This document shows positions 52,000 through 64,000 of a DNA stretch of 64,000 nt, piece by piece. The translations under genes were made by a program, and so were the position numbers. The notes beneath the pieces were generated by a model. The model ran no database searches. It was not told the DNA's origin and saw nothing but the letters and a program-made list of their open reading frames with translations. Within the stretch, counting starts at the first letter, position 1. Every line of letters begins with the position of its first letter. The stretch is from Lichenostomus cassidix (taxonomy: Eukaryota; Chordata; Aves; Passeriformes; Meliphagidae): assembly GCA_008360975.2 (NCBI GenBank), contig CM039189.1, positions 12,652,056 through 12,716,055 of the forward strand, written 5' to 3'.

Positions 52000-52600
52000 A
52001 ACAGAATTCAATTAAAAAAAAAATCCGCCTGAATTCCATGCTGTGAAAAGCCCTTGCAAATTTATTTTAGGGACTTCGGGTGTGGAGCCTGGACACAGTT
52101 TTATTTTATTTTTTAATGGAATCAGTCTTAATGTCTAAGGTTATTCTTTACTCGCCTCAGCTGAACAGTTTTCACATATAAGCCAACTGAGGACAACTCA
52201 TTATTAAAGAAGTCAGCAGGTGTCCTGCGCTCTGAAACATATTAAATAAAGAACTCAACGGGATCATGTTGACTGTAAGCTCCACAAAGAAATTAAATAA
52301 TGAAGACAGCAGCTCTTCAACAAAGACTAGTTCTGCGTAAAAAATCTTGTCACGAGGTGGAAAGCTCTCCTACATGTTTTTACCGGAATGTCTATTCTGG
52401 CATTTTCTGAAAACAGGCAGTCTGTAGATTTTAGGCACTTAAACTTTCTGACCTGAATCTTATGCAATAGAAAGTGATCAGAGTGGCAGAACTGAATAGT
52501 CCAAATCTGCTCTTCTCTTCACAGTTTCATTGCTCAACAAAAGAGCCATTGCAAAATGGCTTTGTTATCACTCAGGTTGGTTGAATTGTTGTACCTGTGT
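52000..52600. promoter_or_regulatory. Weak candidate conserved non-coding block E
   Basis: The sequence is complex and non-repetitive, with scattered CpG (52025, 52076, 52152, 52229, 52259, 52335, 52353), TTATTAAAG and ATTAAATAA words, and few low-complexity runs. The CpG retention is unusual for the region. Function is inferred only. Confidence 0.2.
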
Positions 52601-54029
52601 CAATATTAATATGAAACACCCCAGCAAGATAAAAAAAAAAATAAAATAGGAAAGGGTCCATTTTATTTTTAGTTAATATTTTTTGAATGTATGAAGCCTT
52701 TCAACCACAGAAACATTTAAAACACAGTTCCCTTTTCAATTTAAATGTATTTTCAGATAAAGTAACTTTAAACCACATTAGGAAGGTTCAGAATTAATAT
52801 AAATACAGTTTTGAACTCCCCACTTATTCTGAGTTGTTGAGTAACTGCACCAGACAAATGTTTTTAGAGTGGACTTTAATATAAGGAATCACAAAATTTA
52901 TTGGGTGTTAATTTCTTTAAAATTTTGTCATGCAGTAATTGTTTGAAGAAAATTGACAATTAAGAAATCTAACTAAGTTTCCTTTTGAAGAAAAATTAAA
53001 CTTGATTTAATTCTCTTTGGAAAAATAAAAGTTGACTTCAATAGAAGTAGGTCTGGGCAACTCAGAGTCTATTGGAAAATAAATTATCCTAAGTGCATCC
53101 AGACTCACCGAGCATCTTTAAGAAACAGAGTGTTCATAATGAACCAAAGTCTTCTGACAGCTTAATATGACTTTAAAATAACTAATATGAAAAAATATTG
53201 CAAAACCTTTGTTGACCAGGTGTTTTCCCTTTTTATCAATACAATATATTCCTATAATGGCCATCCCATGCTCTGTCATTAAAATGTGAGTTTTCCTTTC
53301 AGGTGCTTTGCCTTAGACATATGGAATTCTCATCTGCAGTTTTTGCCTCCAGCCTCCCAAGTTAATCACACAGGGCTTCTTGAAGAACAGTTTGCTGCAA
53401 ACACAATTCCACAATCTGGGCCTCAGAGAATTAGTATGAATTTATCACAACAATTAAAAACTTCTCCAAAACTCCCAAATAATTGTAATACAAGATGACA
53501 CATTTCGCTATATTTGTGATTTCTCAGTTAGTATTGCTGTTGGGATTTAACAGGCATAAGTATTTATAGGACTGGGGATACGGTTTTGGTTCAGCAGAAG
53601 TTTGCTGACCTAGACCTGTGTGTTTGCAAAAGAGGGGCCTCAGCTTATGTTAAGTAATGGATGAAAAGGATGAAGTTCTCATGTCCTGGTGCCATTCATT
53701 CCGACCAATAATTTATTCCATACCCATATTCATTTTTTATAGAAGGAAACAAACAATTCTCAAGTACTAATTCTTCCATAGACACATCCTAAAGTTGAAT
53801 TAGTTACATTTGCCAATCTTTTGTTGTCAGTCTGATGCCTCATGTATGGGTAATTGTGTGTTTAACAGATAAATTTCCCAGAAAGTTTGGATGAAACCAC
53901 AAAACTAGTCCAGTTACATGCACTTCAGCCTCAATGTATGACGAAAAATCTTTCTCCTACCATTTTTTCATTCCAGTTGCCACTGCCAGATCCCCCAGAA
54001 AAAAATCCAAAGTGATCCTCATCCTTTCT
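52601..54029. other. Non-coding stretch, nothing recognised
   Basis: The stretch is AT-rich. An acceptor-like TTTTCCTTTCAG ends at 53302, but no credible exon with a matching donor follows it. Confidence 0.6.
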
Positions 54030-54250
54030 CAAAATGAGGTCTGTGCACATGGGTCTGCCTGGGTCAGGAATTCCAGCAGTGCTGCATTACAGAACCCACA
54101 GCCCAGAGCAAGAATCCCTGTGAGGGGCTGAGTGCTAGAGCTCTTGGGGCACTGCTGGGACCAAAACCTGAGCTTGGAGCAGCAGCCAGGCTGAGCACTG
54201 AGCTCACAGCTCCATCTGAATGAGTGTGTAACGCTGCAATCCACGGCAAG
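54030..54250. other. GC-richer unexplained block
   Basis: About 220 bases with higher G+C and GCTGAG/CAGC words interrupt AT-rich DNA. Short frames overlap on both strands (+ 53934-54131; minus 54029-54324). The block might be an unrecognised repeat fragment. I could not assign a family. Confidence 0.35.
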
Positions 54251-54419
54251 GAATGTGTAGGAGTGTGGGAGCTAACCCTTGGAGATCTCTTGAGTGAAGC
54301 ACAGATGGCAATCTCTAAGTGCATTGGAAGAGTGAGTGACCAAATAAATTGAATTCATTCAATCACTTTTAAGACATGTCATCCTTGTGTAGCGTTTTGA
54401 TCCCGTGCTTGAGTAAATG

Positions 54420-54680
54420 TATGATTAAATTTTTATTAAAAGGTAATGCTCCTGTTTTAATGATAGTTAATTATATATAATTAAAATGAAAGGATTAGTA
54501 ATATTAAACATTTCATCAGAGGTAAAGATAAATATAAATACGTATATTGTAGTATGATTAAATATGAGTATATAATATTGAGTCTATATTATCTTCAATG
54601 CATTATGTAAAATAGCAAATGAATAATATAATATATGGAATAATACTATATTCCAGGTACTTTGTAAAATAAATTACTGG
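54420..54680. other. Very AT-rich island with an 18-bp palindrome
   Basis: This stretch is almost entirely A/T, with TATA and TAATAT words. It includes the perfect palindrome TTAATTATATATAATTAA at 54467-54484. Such DNA unwinds readily and may act as a scaffold-attachment or nucleosome-poor region, although nothing specific can be assigned. Confidence 0.5.
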
Positions 54681-56339
54681 TTCATTAATTCTACATTCAT
54701 AAAATCCATTTGATTTTTGGGGTGCAAGATGCAAAGAATAGTTGAAATAATTTTAAAAATTCTTAGATAAAGTCCCTATTAAATAGATGCATGCACTTCC
54801 TTGCTATGTCACCTTTCCCTGTGAAAAGTTAATTACAATGCTAAATGACCTACATTTTTGACCACAGAGTCATAGATTACAATTTGGAAATAGTAATTTC
54901 TATCTAACATTGAATCCTTACATCTTTATAGACCTAGCTTCTGATTTTCAGGATCTTTGAAACAGACCTTAAATATTCATGCACAGAGTATTCTTCCTGC
55001 ATTGCTTATATCTGACATATCCAATCTTATTTTGCCTCTTTTTAAAAAACCTCAGCGTTTAGTGTTGCAGCAACACAACCTGATCCCTACCCATAGATAC
55101 ACCTTGTATCAACAATAATATTCATTCCAGTTGTGATTTCTGCCATTAGATAGAGTGAATCTGTATCTCCAGAAGTAAAATGCTATGAATACACAAAACC
55201 TCTGTCCTGTAAAATGTTGTGCATTAACATAGTATAATAAGCTGAGAAATGTGTTAGCTTTTTTAATAATTCTTTAAGCTGTGTAGTTTTAAATCACATA
55301 GATGCCTTGGATTCTGTGAACTATAAGGAACTAGTATTTTTCTAACAAGATCTTAAGGCCCTCAGAAGAATTTTAAGGATTTTTATGAACCTCAGTATGC
55401 ATTTTTTAGCTAGATTTTGGCATTGTTTCAGTGTAACTCCAGTACAACTCAATCAGTTTATTTTATAATTAAAAGCAAGGAAATAGTAACAAAAATACAT
55501 AATATATGGTACTCGTGTTTATAATAGAAACATCCATAAAGAAAGAAACATGTTCTAACTCTTCTCATTACCCCAAAGGGAATTGCATCTTTAATCACAC
55601 AAAGCACAACGGCTTTCTAATTTTGTTTAAAGTGTTTCAGTACTTACAAAAACCAGATCAGGTTATTGTAAATCTAGAGCAAATTAGAATCATTGGCCTC
55701 TGCTCAGCTGTATTCAAGAATACTATGTAAATCATAAATTTAATGGCATACTGAGACACACATCTGTTTCTATTTTGTAGAAGTTAATAATCTAACTTCA
55801 GAGTATTTAAACATTACTTTCATTAACTGGAAAATTGTGAAAAATAGAGACTGTTGTAAGTCATGTGTTGCAACATTATGCTCAGGGAAATATAAAAACT
55901 GCAAGTCTCTCCATTAAAGCCTAAGTTTCTATGAGATTTGTGCCATTGTCTGTTTTGTGACCTTGCAGCTCCTCTGTTTACCAGGGAAAACTTACACAAA
56001 CAGAGCTGCATTGCTAAGGACAATCTGCACCTGCACCTAGTAGATTTCAGCTTATATTTTTAGTAGCAAATGCCTTTCACAACAAGGAATAGATGGTACC
56101 TTAATTCCCTGAACTTATATAGATAATGACCTAACGGCTTTTCTTATAGTTAGCATTCTAAATCCAAGTAAATAATCTGCGGATCAATATAAATATTGCA
56201 ACTGATTTTAAAGATATTTTTGTCACTAGAACTGATAAAAATGCTGTGCTGCATAAATCAATTCCCAGTACATACTTATTTTTATAAAACTTACTTTTTG
56301 GTCTGGTGTGCACTCTGTCGTATAAGTTGCTTCGTAACA
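54681..56339. other. Non-coding stretch, nothing recognised
   Basis: AT-rich sequence with no recognised gene, repeat family or RNA gene. Confidence 0.6.
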
Positions 56340-57320
56340 AAATTGTTATTGAAAAGTTTATTAATTTATTAACACACTATCTTACGCTGTGTCACAAATG
56401 AGGCATCATGCACAATTTATGTAATTTAAAAAGAGCCAATTGTGTGTGATTTGTTGGAGAAACACATCAGTATTTTCAATTTTTTTTTTGTTGTAAAGAT
56501 GGTAATTTTTATGTATTAAAATTATGTCACAGATGTAATTTCTAATAAAATTTTTTCTCTTCAAATAATCTATTTATTAAGACACCCGATCTTTGGGAAG
56601 TCAGATATCACTTATGCACTGTTTTGCTTGTGCTAAAATTACCTGCGGTAGTAGATACTTTGCATTAAAGCTTAGGGTGCATAAAGCTGAATGGGATTTA
56701 TGTAAATAACTGTATGAATATGTATCCCACCTTTTACCAGCGCTAATTTCAATGAACTGTATTTGAGAGGGAATTATATTAATATATACAACTGATAGAA
56801 AATTTGCACATTAATTTTACTGTCAACAAAAATTCTGTTGAAAGCCAATTAAACTGACATAGCCATATAGAGAAGCAACAGGAAGAGAAAACCGAAAGGC
56901 GAAACTGGGTACCTACATGCTGCAATGCAAATTTGTGGTTTATTCCTCAGAAATATTCTGTGCTTGCACATGCAGAAAATCTCCCATTCCTGTGTAAATG
57001 CATACAGAGTTATCACTTTGCTTTTCAAGCATGTCATAAAAGTTTAAGTGTCATGTTTTAATGATATGTTAAATGTAGTATTATGATTTACCAGATATAA
57101 TACAAAAAGATCATATTTTGGTGCTGAGTAGTCAAACAAACATCAGCCAGTTCTCAAAGTAAGGTGAAGAATAGCATCTTAATTAATTATTGAATACATT
57201 TTATTATTTATAATTAGCAGTAGTACTAAGCAGTCAATCGATGTTGCTCAAAACAGGAGCATGGTACTAATGTCATTCTTTGACTGCAGTGTTTTTAGAA
57301 AGGCGTAGCCATACCTTCAA
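56340..57320. promoter_or_regulatory. Candidate enhancer / conserved non-coding block F
   Basis: Homeodomain-type words are dense: TTTATTAATTTATTAA at 56357-56372, TTAATTAATTATTG near 57179, TATAATTAG near 57209 and AGCCAATTAA near 56843. HOX/CDX-like TTTATG/CATAAA words and a TCAATCGATG near 57234 add to these. The sequence is complex apart from one T run at 56481-56489. Function is inferred from motif density alone. Confidence 0.28.
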
Positions 57321-60300
57321 TCAGATTCAAATCTATTTGTCAAAAACATTGAGGTCTGTCAAAAGTAAATGATCATTTAATTAAAGAAAAAAAAGGTGGA
57401 ATATCTTTGATCCCTATATTTAGTGATATTAATTCCCCGTGCTGCAGGTGTTTGTAATATATAACAAATCATTACTGAAACAGAGGCTTTTATAGGCAGT
57501 TTCAGTGAAGGAAAATGACTGTTCTTTACTGCCAGAGTTACACCTGGCAATGTAACACAGGCACAACAAAATGTGAACTAGAAGATGTAAGCCTGGAAAC
57601 AAATCTGGGTCTCCCTCTCCATGCTCTGCTCATGTCAGCTGAGATGGATTGCAAAGCAGTGCTGCTGTGCAAAGTTGATGGGGAGGGGAGGGAGAGTGAA
57701 TTTGCTGCTGTGTCTAGGCTCTCTGACCAGTGATCCATGATGCATCTCTGGTATCTGCTCCGGAGGGAGCCAATCACATAACTTTCACCATTTCAATGGC
57801 AATCAGTAAAAAGAGGAAAAAATATAATCTTATAAAAAAATATAAGGTAGCAAGTCCTTGTGTTAAACCACATAACAAAATCAAAGCAAGTATAACCAAT
57901 CAACTGAGGTTAAAGCACTTCCAGACTAGCATGAGGAACTGATGGGTAGAACCAGATAACTGCATGTAAAGCACAATTAGCATTGCCTTCATTAAAGCTA
58001 CCAATCGAAAATTCTAAATTTAAAAAGAGACGTTTGCTCTTACAGAATAACACATATTGAAACATGGGGAAAGCAGCAAAAGTGAACTGAAATATGCAAA
58101 TTTGGAAGCAAATATGGCTCTCATGCCCCATCTTTTGCTAAGGGAAACTTGAAAGTTGCAATCATGAGGTGAGGAAGTCCCAGTGGGAGGTTCTTTTCTG
58201 TTCATGATTGATTGTGAGCACCCTGTTCTTTCCTGTTCATAACCTATTACCATATCTCTCAACTTGATTATTATGACTGTGGACCAGATTTTCATGTAGG
58301 CAATGTATAGAATTTCTGCAACTTGACTCCTAAAGAGAAACATGGAAAGAATTTAAGACGTTAATTTTAAAGACTACTCTGTTTAACTGCTGCCTACCTG
58401 GGGAAGATGTCTCTGTTCAACAGGCACTTCCATGTTTTTTATATCAAATTTTCCTCCTGCAGCTGTAATACTCATCATGCCAAATATTGCTTCAGTCAAG
58501 ACAAACCAGACTAAAGAGCTCTACACCTATATTATTGCTAAGGCTCTGTGTAAAACAAAGCTGAGCACTTAAAGGTGACAGTCAAACTCCAAGAGCACCT
58601 GACCTCCATGAATGCAGTTAGTCTGCCATTAAACCCAGCAGCAATCATCCCTTTCTTTTAAAGGTGTAGCTTTATTCTACAGCTAGCACTCAGAGACTTG
58701 TCCAGTGTGTGAAACAGGCTCGGCTCTCTCCTCTGCTTGAAGGGTTTCTAATGCACATTTCTCACCAGCTAAACAATTCTCTAAACCACAACCTGGCTGG
58801 AGATGGAAATATTCTCCACTTCTGTTGAAGTTTTGCACCAGCCAGAAAATGGTTCATGATTCACTGGGCTAGAAAGTGAGAACACCAGAGGGAACACAAC
58901 TCTGTATCTTAATGATTTGAACAATCAGTTGAAATGAGGCGACCTGAGTTCTAGTTGGTGGTCCAAGAATTTGATTTTTTTTATCCCATAACTTCTCAAG
59001 AACATAAATTTAACCTTACCTCCAATGCAGGCATGTAAATCTTTATGGGCTTTTAGAGCTGTGCACATCTCCTCAAATCTTAGTCTGTGCCATCAAGAAT
59101 ATGGATTTTAAAAGTGCAGATTAAATGGGGTGTTTGGGTAAGAAGAGAAAAGCCTTCATGGATTCCACCTTGCAAATACAATGGTTTGCCTTTGAATTCT
59201 TTGTTTATCTGTCTTGCATTACCTTTCATTTTGCAACACAAAAGCAACAGAAGAGTGGCCAGAATCCTAGGTAGTATGATACTTAATAGCACTATGTAAT
59301 AAGTTCTAGATTGGAGTCCAGATGCAATTGGAATTTGATAAAGCAAATTATTGCCATTCTTTTATATAAAGCAGGAAGGTGAAAAGAGGTAAGAAGAGAT
59401 GGTGAGGATATGCAGAGACCACCACACATGCCAGTCTGAGATATGGGGTACTTCTCACTGCAAATTACAAAGACTGAGCAAAGTCATGGCAAATTGTATA
59501 ACATAGTTGTGTAAGGGGGAGGAGGAGGAGAAGGAGATCCATGCCTGTCAGGCAAAATTGCATTTATTTTAAATACAAAAATCTATTTAATTTCTTTGTA
59601 TTCTCTTGGGCTTCTATCCTTAAAAAAAAACCAAAAAAAACCCTAAAACAAAACATTTTTTTGCTGCCCAACTGCAGAATGTGTGGATATACAGATATAG
59701 CAGTTGGAGAAAAGGAAAACTAGAATGTGCAAAGCTATTTGGAGAATTGGGATCTCATGACATATCTCTTTCCCCAAAAGCTCAGCACTGCAGTTCCTTT
59801 CCTGGTATGATCATTTAAGCTTCAACGTTGAGCTTTCCGTATGAAAACAGGGAATTATGCTCATCTTTTTAAATGTGTCCTGCTACGTGACTCCTAACAG
59901 CTCAATCTTGAAAACTCTTTGGCCTTTGTAAATGCCTGCAGCATTAAACTATAAACTTTTCTCCACCAACATACAGTCAAAATACCTGAAGTCTAAAGTA
60001 AGGAATTTATTTATTCAGTAACACTGAACTCCACTGCTCCCCCAAATTTACTTCAGAGAGTGGAGAGATAACTGCAAAAAATGGCATAAAAACTGCATCT
60101 AAATTCTCTGACAAAAATTATATTGATCTCTTCTAATTTATTAATGTGATACAAAAATTCTGCTTCAGAATATGAGTTAATATGGCATGCACATGCTTTT
60201 GTTTCATAGCTGCATTTTCTCTGAACAAGGTTGTTTCTAATATTACTTAATTAAACCAAATTAAATTAATTTCTAAGAAACAAGGAAAAACAGCTTTGTT

Positions 60301-60479
60301 GAATAAAATGATCTTCATTTTCTTGAAGTTATTTAAATTAAAAACATGCGTCTCTACAGTTGGAAAAAAACCATCCATGGTTAAAATGTTTGAAGCCCAT
60401 CAATCTCTTTAACCACACAGCTAATGTGTTCCTTCTGTTTTCTTTGAATGAAATCACCATGAGTGGTTAGATGTTGATT
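57321..60479. other. Non-coding stretch with low-complexity tracts
   Basis: No gene was recognised. A (GGA)n-like purine run occupies 59515-59536 and an A-rich tract with CC interruptions lies at 59622-59654. Open frames reach 107 codons on the minus strand (58020-58343) without any domain. Confidence 0.6.
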
Positions 60480-61350
60480 TAACATAAAGCAAGTGGAAAT
60501 GGGTGTTTCCTTAGTCATGTGTAGAATTTATTTTTAAAAACAATTAGCAAGTGTTATGAGTAAGTCAATGATTTTGTCATTTCTTAAATAATGATATAGA
60601 TTATGAGTCATTAAAATTGATTACTGAAGTAAACTATGCAAAATGCAAATTCATATTACATTTATTTGTTAGGAACAGCTGCAGAATTCTCTTATTTTAT
60701 TGATGTTTTTCATTTTTTTCCCCAAGTGACACTAAAATCAATTACTTAGTTTAAAAGACCAGTAATTGTCAAGATATATTTCCAAACTTTTGAGGCAATA
60801 CATTGGATATTTCCTATTATGGGTTGTATCATTCACAGTTTATTTATATAAATTTGCCTGCAAAATTAATTGGGGATTTTCCTAAATAAAACAAGCAAAA
60901 TCTTCCCTTTTCTGTTTTATGTTGAAATGGTAAAATCATTTAATGGTTTGTTACTTTTCGACGGAAAAAAAAAAGCTGAAGTCTTTACTTTATAGCAATT
61001 AAACTGTGTCTTTATATTAGTACACCAATTTTAGCTGATGTTACTGCATACATGTATTTACTACCTCTTCTGTCAGTCTTTGCCAACATTACATCTAATT
61101 ACAGGTTCATTGATACGTTATTCACAGCAGTACAGACAGATAAGAGGAAATGTCAGTCGCTAGTATTTAAAGTTCAGTCATAAAACCTCCGTAATAAAAA
61201 AATAGGCTGCATAAAATCTGTGTAAATCATTACTCATGGGGGGACTGACACTTAGGGCAATACAAAGTATTATTTATCAACATATTTAAACATTTTAATA
61301 TAACATTTTTAAGAATAGGCCGATGTAAAATGCAATTCTATGACAAAAAA
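60480..61350. promoter_or_regulatory. Candidate enhancer / conserved non-coding block G
   Basis: An exact AP-1 site TGAGTCA (60604-60610) is followed by tandem POU words ATGCAAA and ATGCAAAT head to tail at 60636-60650. A CAGCTG E-box lies near 60676. TAATTA-type cores lie near 60739, 60763, 60866 and 61096. HOX-like CATAAAAC and GTAATAAA words lie near 61178. The block is AT-rich but complex. It resembles a developmental enhancer by motif content; conservation and activity are unknown. Confidence 0.33.
60636..60650 (+). promoter_or_regulatory. Tandem octamer (POU) sites
   Basis: ATGCAAA is directly followed by an exact octamer ATGCAAAT, with no spacer, 25 bases downstream of a perfect AP-1 site. 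Adjacent octamers are expected to favour cooperative POU-factor binding, although this has not been tested. Confidence 0.45.
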
Positions 61351-63600
61351 AAAAAAAGCTAGTGAAGCCTATAAGATCATATTACAGACATCATAATTTG
61401 GCCAGTTTTTGCCACGAGTTAAATCATCCTTCTCAGATGCATCTCCTTCAAGTACACAGCTGACAGTTAAATCCATTCCACTAGTTACTGTCCTACACGT
61501 AGTCCCTGGAAATGCTAATTGATACACAATTGTGATTATTTTAAAAATTACTGTGGATTTGCTTTTAGTTTTCCAAGGACATCATCCAGCAGATTCATGA
61601 AAGCAACTGGAGAGCAATACACACAGAACACTTTAACATGAAATATTACAAATTTAACATAATAAAAGAGTGGGGATAAAATATTGCAAATGATTTTGAT
61701 AAGACTATAACATTTCTTGTAGTGTTTTCAAGCAAGACATTTTGCACTGTTGTAGCAAAGCAAGATTTTAGGGAAAATCCACTGTCTGTACTTCTTCGTG
61801 GAGTTTGCATGAAATAAGACTCATATTTTATAGGGTTATGTCAAAAAGCAAATAGTAGGAAGCCATAAAGGTGGAAAGGAACTTGTTTTGTTATAATTCC
61901 TTCTTACATATTAATATTCAAATATGACAATAATTGTGGCTGAGTGAAAACTACAGGATCAGATTTAAATATGCCATGGGTACATGTGTGTACACTTTTT
62001 CTTTTAAAGAAACATAGGCTAATTCATGTGAAGTAAAATTAATCATTTGAATAATAATATTTTACTTGCCAAAACAATATACACCTCTGCCAGGTATTTG
62101 TATATCTGAATGCAGTTTTAATGAGAATTAATGGAAACGTGTTTTCGAAACAAATGCTAAAAGGTCTGTGCAGTTTTACCAATTGTTTGAAACTCAGTTT
62201 TACAATTTTACCATTGTAAAAGAGATGTAAAAATCCATCTCTGCATGTAGAAGGAAATATGATTCCAGAAGTTTTTGATGAAAAGAGGAAAAATGAACTT
62301 CAGTCCTATATTTGAATCCACATAGGTGAATTCACTTTGACTTCTGCAAATATTAGCACAAAGCCTAGTTCTGCAGTTCTTTTCAATCGTTTTGTGAGCA
62401 GAAAAAAAATTTCGAGAACCCAACAGACTTTTTTTGTTGCAAACAGAAGAACTTCTCTCTCTCATGTCCTCTCAAAGGAAAACCATCAACCCCAGATAAT
62501 TCTTGTATTATCGACAGTTTTCTGGCTAAATCCTGTTCTCATCAACTAAGCAAAAGTCTGTTAGCTCAGGGCTATCACTGCTTATCTGCAATTACATTTA
62601 TTAAAAAAAAAAAAAGAAAGAAAAAGTAGGACTTGTTAATGATACAATTTAAAACTCTGGTAAAATCATAAGAAGTCAATATGCATATCTTAATATTTCT
62701 ATGACCCTCTTAAGCATGTTTCCATAACAGATGCATCCAGTCCTTCCAATGAAAATCAGCTTCTGATAAAATACATTGAAATACCTGTATCATTTAATTC
62801 CATTAGAAATACATAAGGGGTTACTTAGGGATTATACAGGTGTTTATAAGGATACTTTCAGCAAGAAAGGGCAGTTGGCTATATTAGGAATACACAAGGA
62901 ACTTAACAGAGAATCTGCTCTTTTGCTATATGTTGCTCTCACAGTAACCCGTACTTTTAATTACATATAGTAGGTACAAAACTATTACACAGACAGATGA
63001 TCTGTCCTTTCATGCTGTTTGGTTTTGAGGCCTTTTGAAGATTTAAAGCAGTTGAAATTGGCCTCAGGAAGGTGCACTTCCTGGCCGCAGGAAGGTGCTC
63101 ACTATGGCGGAATTCCTCCTTCGGTCCTGAAAGTTTGAGGTTGTTCTTCCACTCCCCAGTCCCCTGGACAGACACCATGAGCTGAGGAAGGTCAGCACAG
63201 GTATGACATACCCATATTTCAGTAACTTTTAGATATTCATCCCCAAGATTGTTGCTAGCACTGTTGAAAGCTTAATGTGGTTTTGAAGAGCCCTGGACCA
63301 GCTCTATGGTTCTTACTCCATATTGCAAGGTCTTCAAGATCCAGTCTCCTTTTAACATAGCATGTTTCTCTTAATACATGCTACAGTTTCTAAACACTAA
63401 TTGCACAGGTATGCAGAGACATCAAAATGATTGAGTAAAAAAAATAAAGCATTACCATTAACAAAGGTAATGATGTCGATTCCCTGGTGTGGTGTGGGTG
63501 TTGTAAACTGGATTGCCAATGTGCTTTGGACCCAACACAGTTGATCAAGCCCCAAGTGGTCCTGCCTAGTACATGCCATTCCGTGGGTAGATGCAGTTGA
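61351..63600. other. Non-coding stretch, nothing recognised
   Basis: The sequence is AT-rich with short poly-A tracts (61345-61357, 62601-62613). An 11-base word CAGGAAGGTGC is repeated directly at 63065-63075 and 63088-63098. Confidence 0.6.
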
Positions 63601-63609
63601 GAGGATTTC

Positions 63610-63775
63610 ATTTCAGTGCCGCAGCGAGAGCGGATGGCTAAACCCCCCAAACAAAGGGAGGGGACAGTTAGCAGGTCAAGGCTGAGCTGCTTTGACCGCG
63701 GCCGTCCTCCCTCTGGCCACCGCAGCCCCGGGCGGGCGCGGAGCGTGGGACGCGCACACGGCCCTCGCTAATGCC
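63610..63775. promoter_or_regulatory. CpG cluster, possible CpG-island promoter edge
   Basis: Between 63696 and 63770 there are about 13 CpG dinucleotides in 75 bases. They fall in words such as ACCGCGGCCG and CCCCGGGCGGGCGCGG, and a smaller group lies at 63617-63631. CpG is otherwise scarce in the window, so this is a sharp local change typical of an unmethylated promoter or CpG island. GC-box-like GGGCGGG occurs at 63730-63736. Transcript direction cannot be settled from the sequence. Confidence 0.45.
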
Positions 63776-64000
63776 CAGCTGCTTCTCCCTGACCTTGAGA
63801 GCTGGGAATTGCCCATGCTGCACAGCCTGAAAGGTCAGAGCGGATCCTCAGTGCTTTGCATCCATACAGAGGAGAAGCCCAAACCTTACCGACAATCCCA
63901 GACCTGGTTTCCAAGAGCAGATTTTTGGGAGAATGCAACAACGCTACTAGACTGCGTTTTGTATCCGAGCACAGCAGTGAGTCAACTGAGTATCCTTTAA
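63692..64000 (+). other. Open frame running off the window end, coding status unknown
   Basis: An ATG at 63692 opens a frame that stays open to the last base (102 codons). It begins in the CpG cluster, where stop codons are rarer by composition alone. The later part reaches normal-composition DNA and still has no stop. No domain or signal peptide is evident; one EEKPKPY stretch only superficially recalls a zinc-finger linker. It could be a first exon reading into intron or a chance frame. Confidence 0.15.

Noticed and set aside
53291..53498. Acceptor-like TTTTCCTTTCAG leading into a 70-codon frame
   Set aside because: No donor or recognisable peptide; the signal is common in AT-rich DNA.
63692..64000. 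EEKPKPY as a zinc-finger linker
   Set aside because: No cysteine/histidine zinc-finger spacing on either side.

Overview
This window looks like nuclear DNA of a bird. It is AT-rich, CpG-poor and non-coding: a gene desert or the inside of a very long intron. The main evidence is a scatter of CR1-type non-LTR retrotransposon 3' ends. They carry the avian terminal wording (a tail of ATTCTATGA / ATTCTGTGA units) and the reverse-transcriptase remnants of a longer CR1 copy. SINE density is low and there is no Alu- or B1-like SINE. I find no protein-coding gene, rRNA, tRNA, CRISPR array or bacterial-type operon. The longest open frames are about 100-135 codons. That is what chance gives in 64 kb of six-frame sequence, and none shows a recognisable domain apart from the CR1 fragments.

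Layout. From 1 to 13 kb there is plain AT-rich sequence with one (CTTT)n microsatellite at 4.46 kb, a weak MIR-like fragment at 3.1 kb and an old CR1/L3-like 3' end at 7.0-7.1 kb. From 13 to 22.7 kb lies the part most like a regulatory landscape: two or three dense blocks (13.1-13.8, 18.5-19.3 and 21.9-22.6 kb) packed with POU/octamer, SOX, forkhead and TAATTA homeodomain words. Between the first two are an ancient SINE/LINE-type tail at 14.2 kb and a young-style CR1 tail at 17.15 kb. From 22.7 to 37.5 kb there is mostly nothing recognisable, except a CR1 tail at 32.3-32.5 kb and a clean hairpin at 36.2 kb. At 37.5-38.96 kb is a 1.45-kb CR1 copy, dead by stops, a frameshift and loss of a catalytic aspartate.

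From 46.4 to 49.5 kb three exon-like units lie in a row on the + strand. The first (46547-46588) has a very good branch point, acceptor and donor around 42 nt, so this stretch may carry a spliced transcript. From 50 to 63 kb there is more AT-rich sequence with two unexplained GC-richer blocks (49.96-50.33 and 54.03-54.25 kb) and two further motif-dense blocks (56.3-57.3 and 60.5-61.35 kb, the latter with tandem octamers). The last 400 bases contain a sharp CpG cluster (63.61-63.77 kb) that resembles a CpG-island promoter edge and may mark a transcript start just at or beyond the window.

No conservation, expression or repeat-library search could be run. Regulatory and exon calls rest on motif density and splice-signal quality only, and carry low to moderate confidence.
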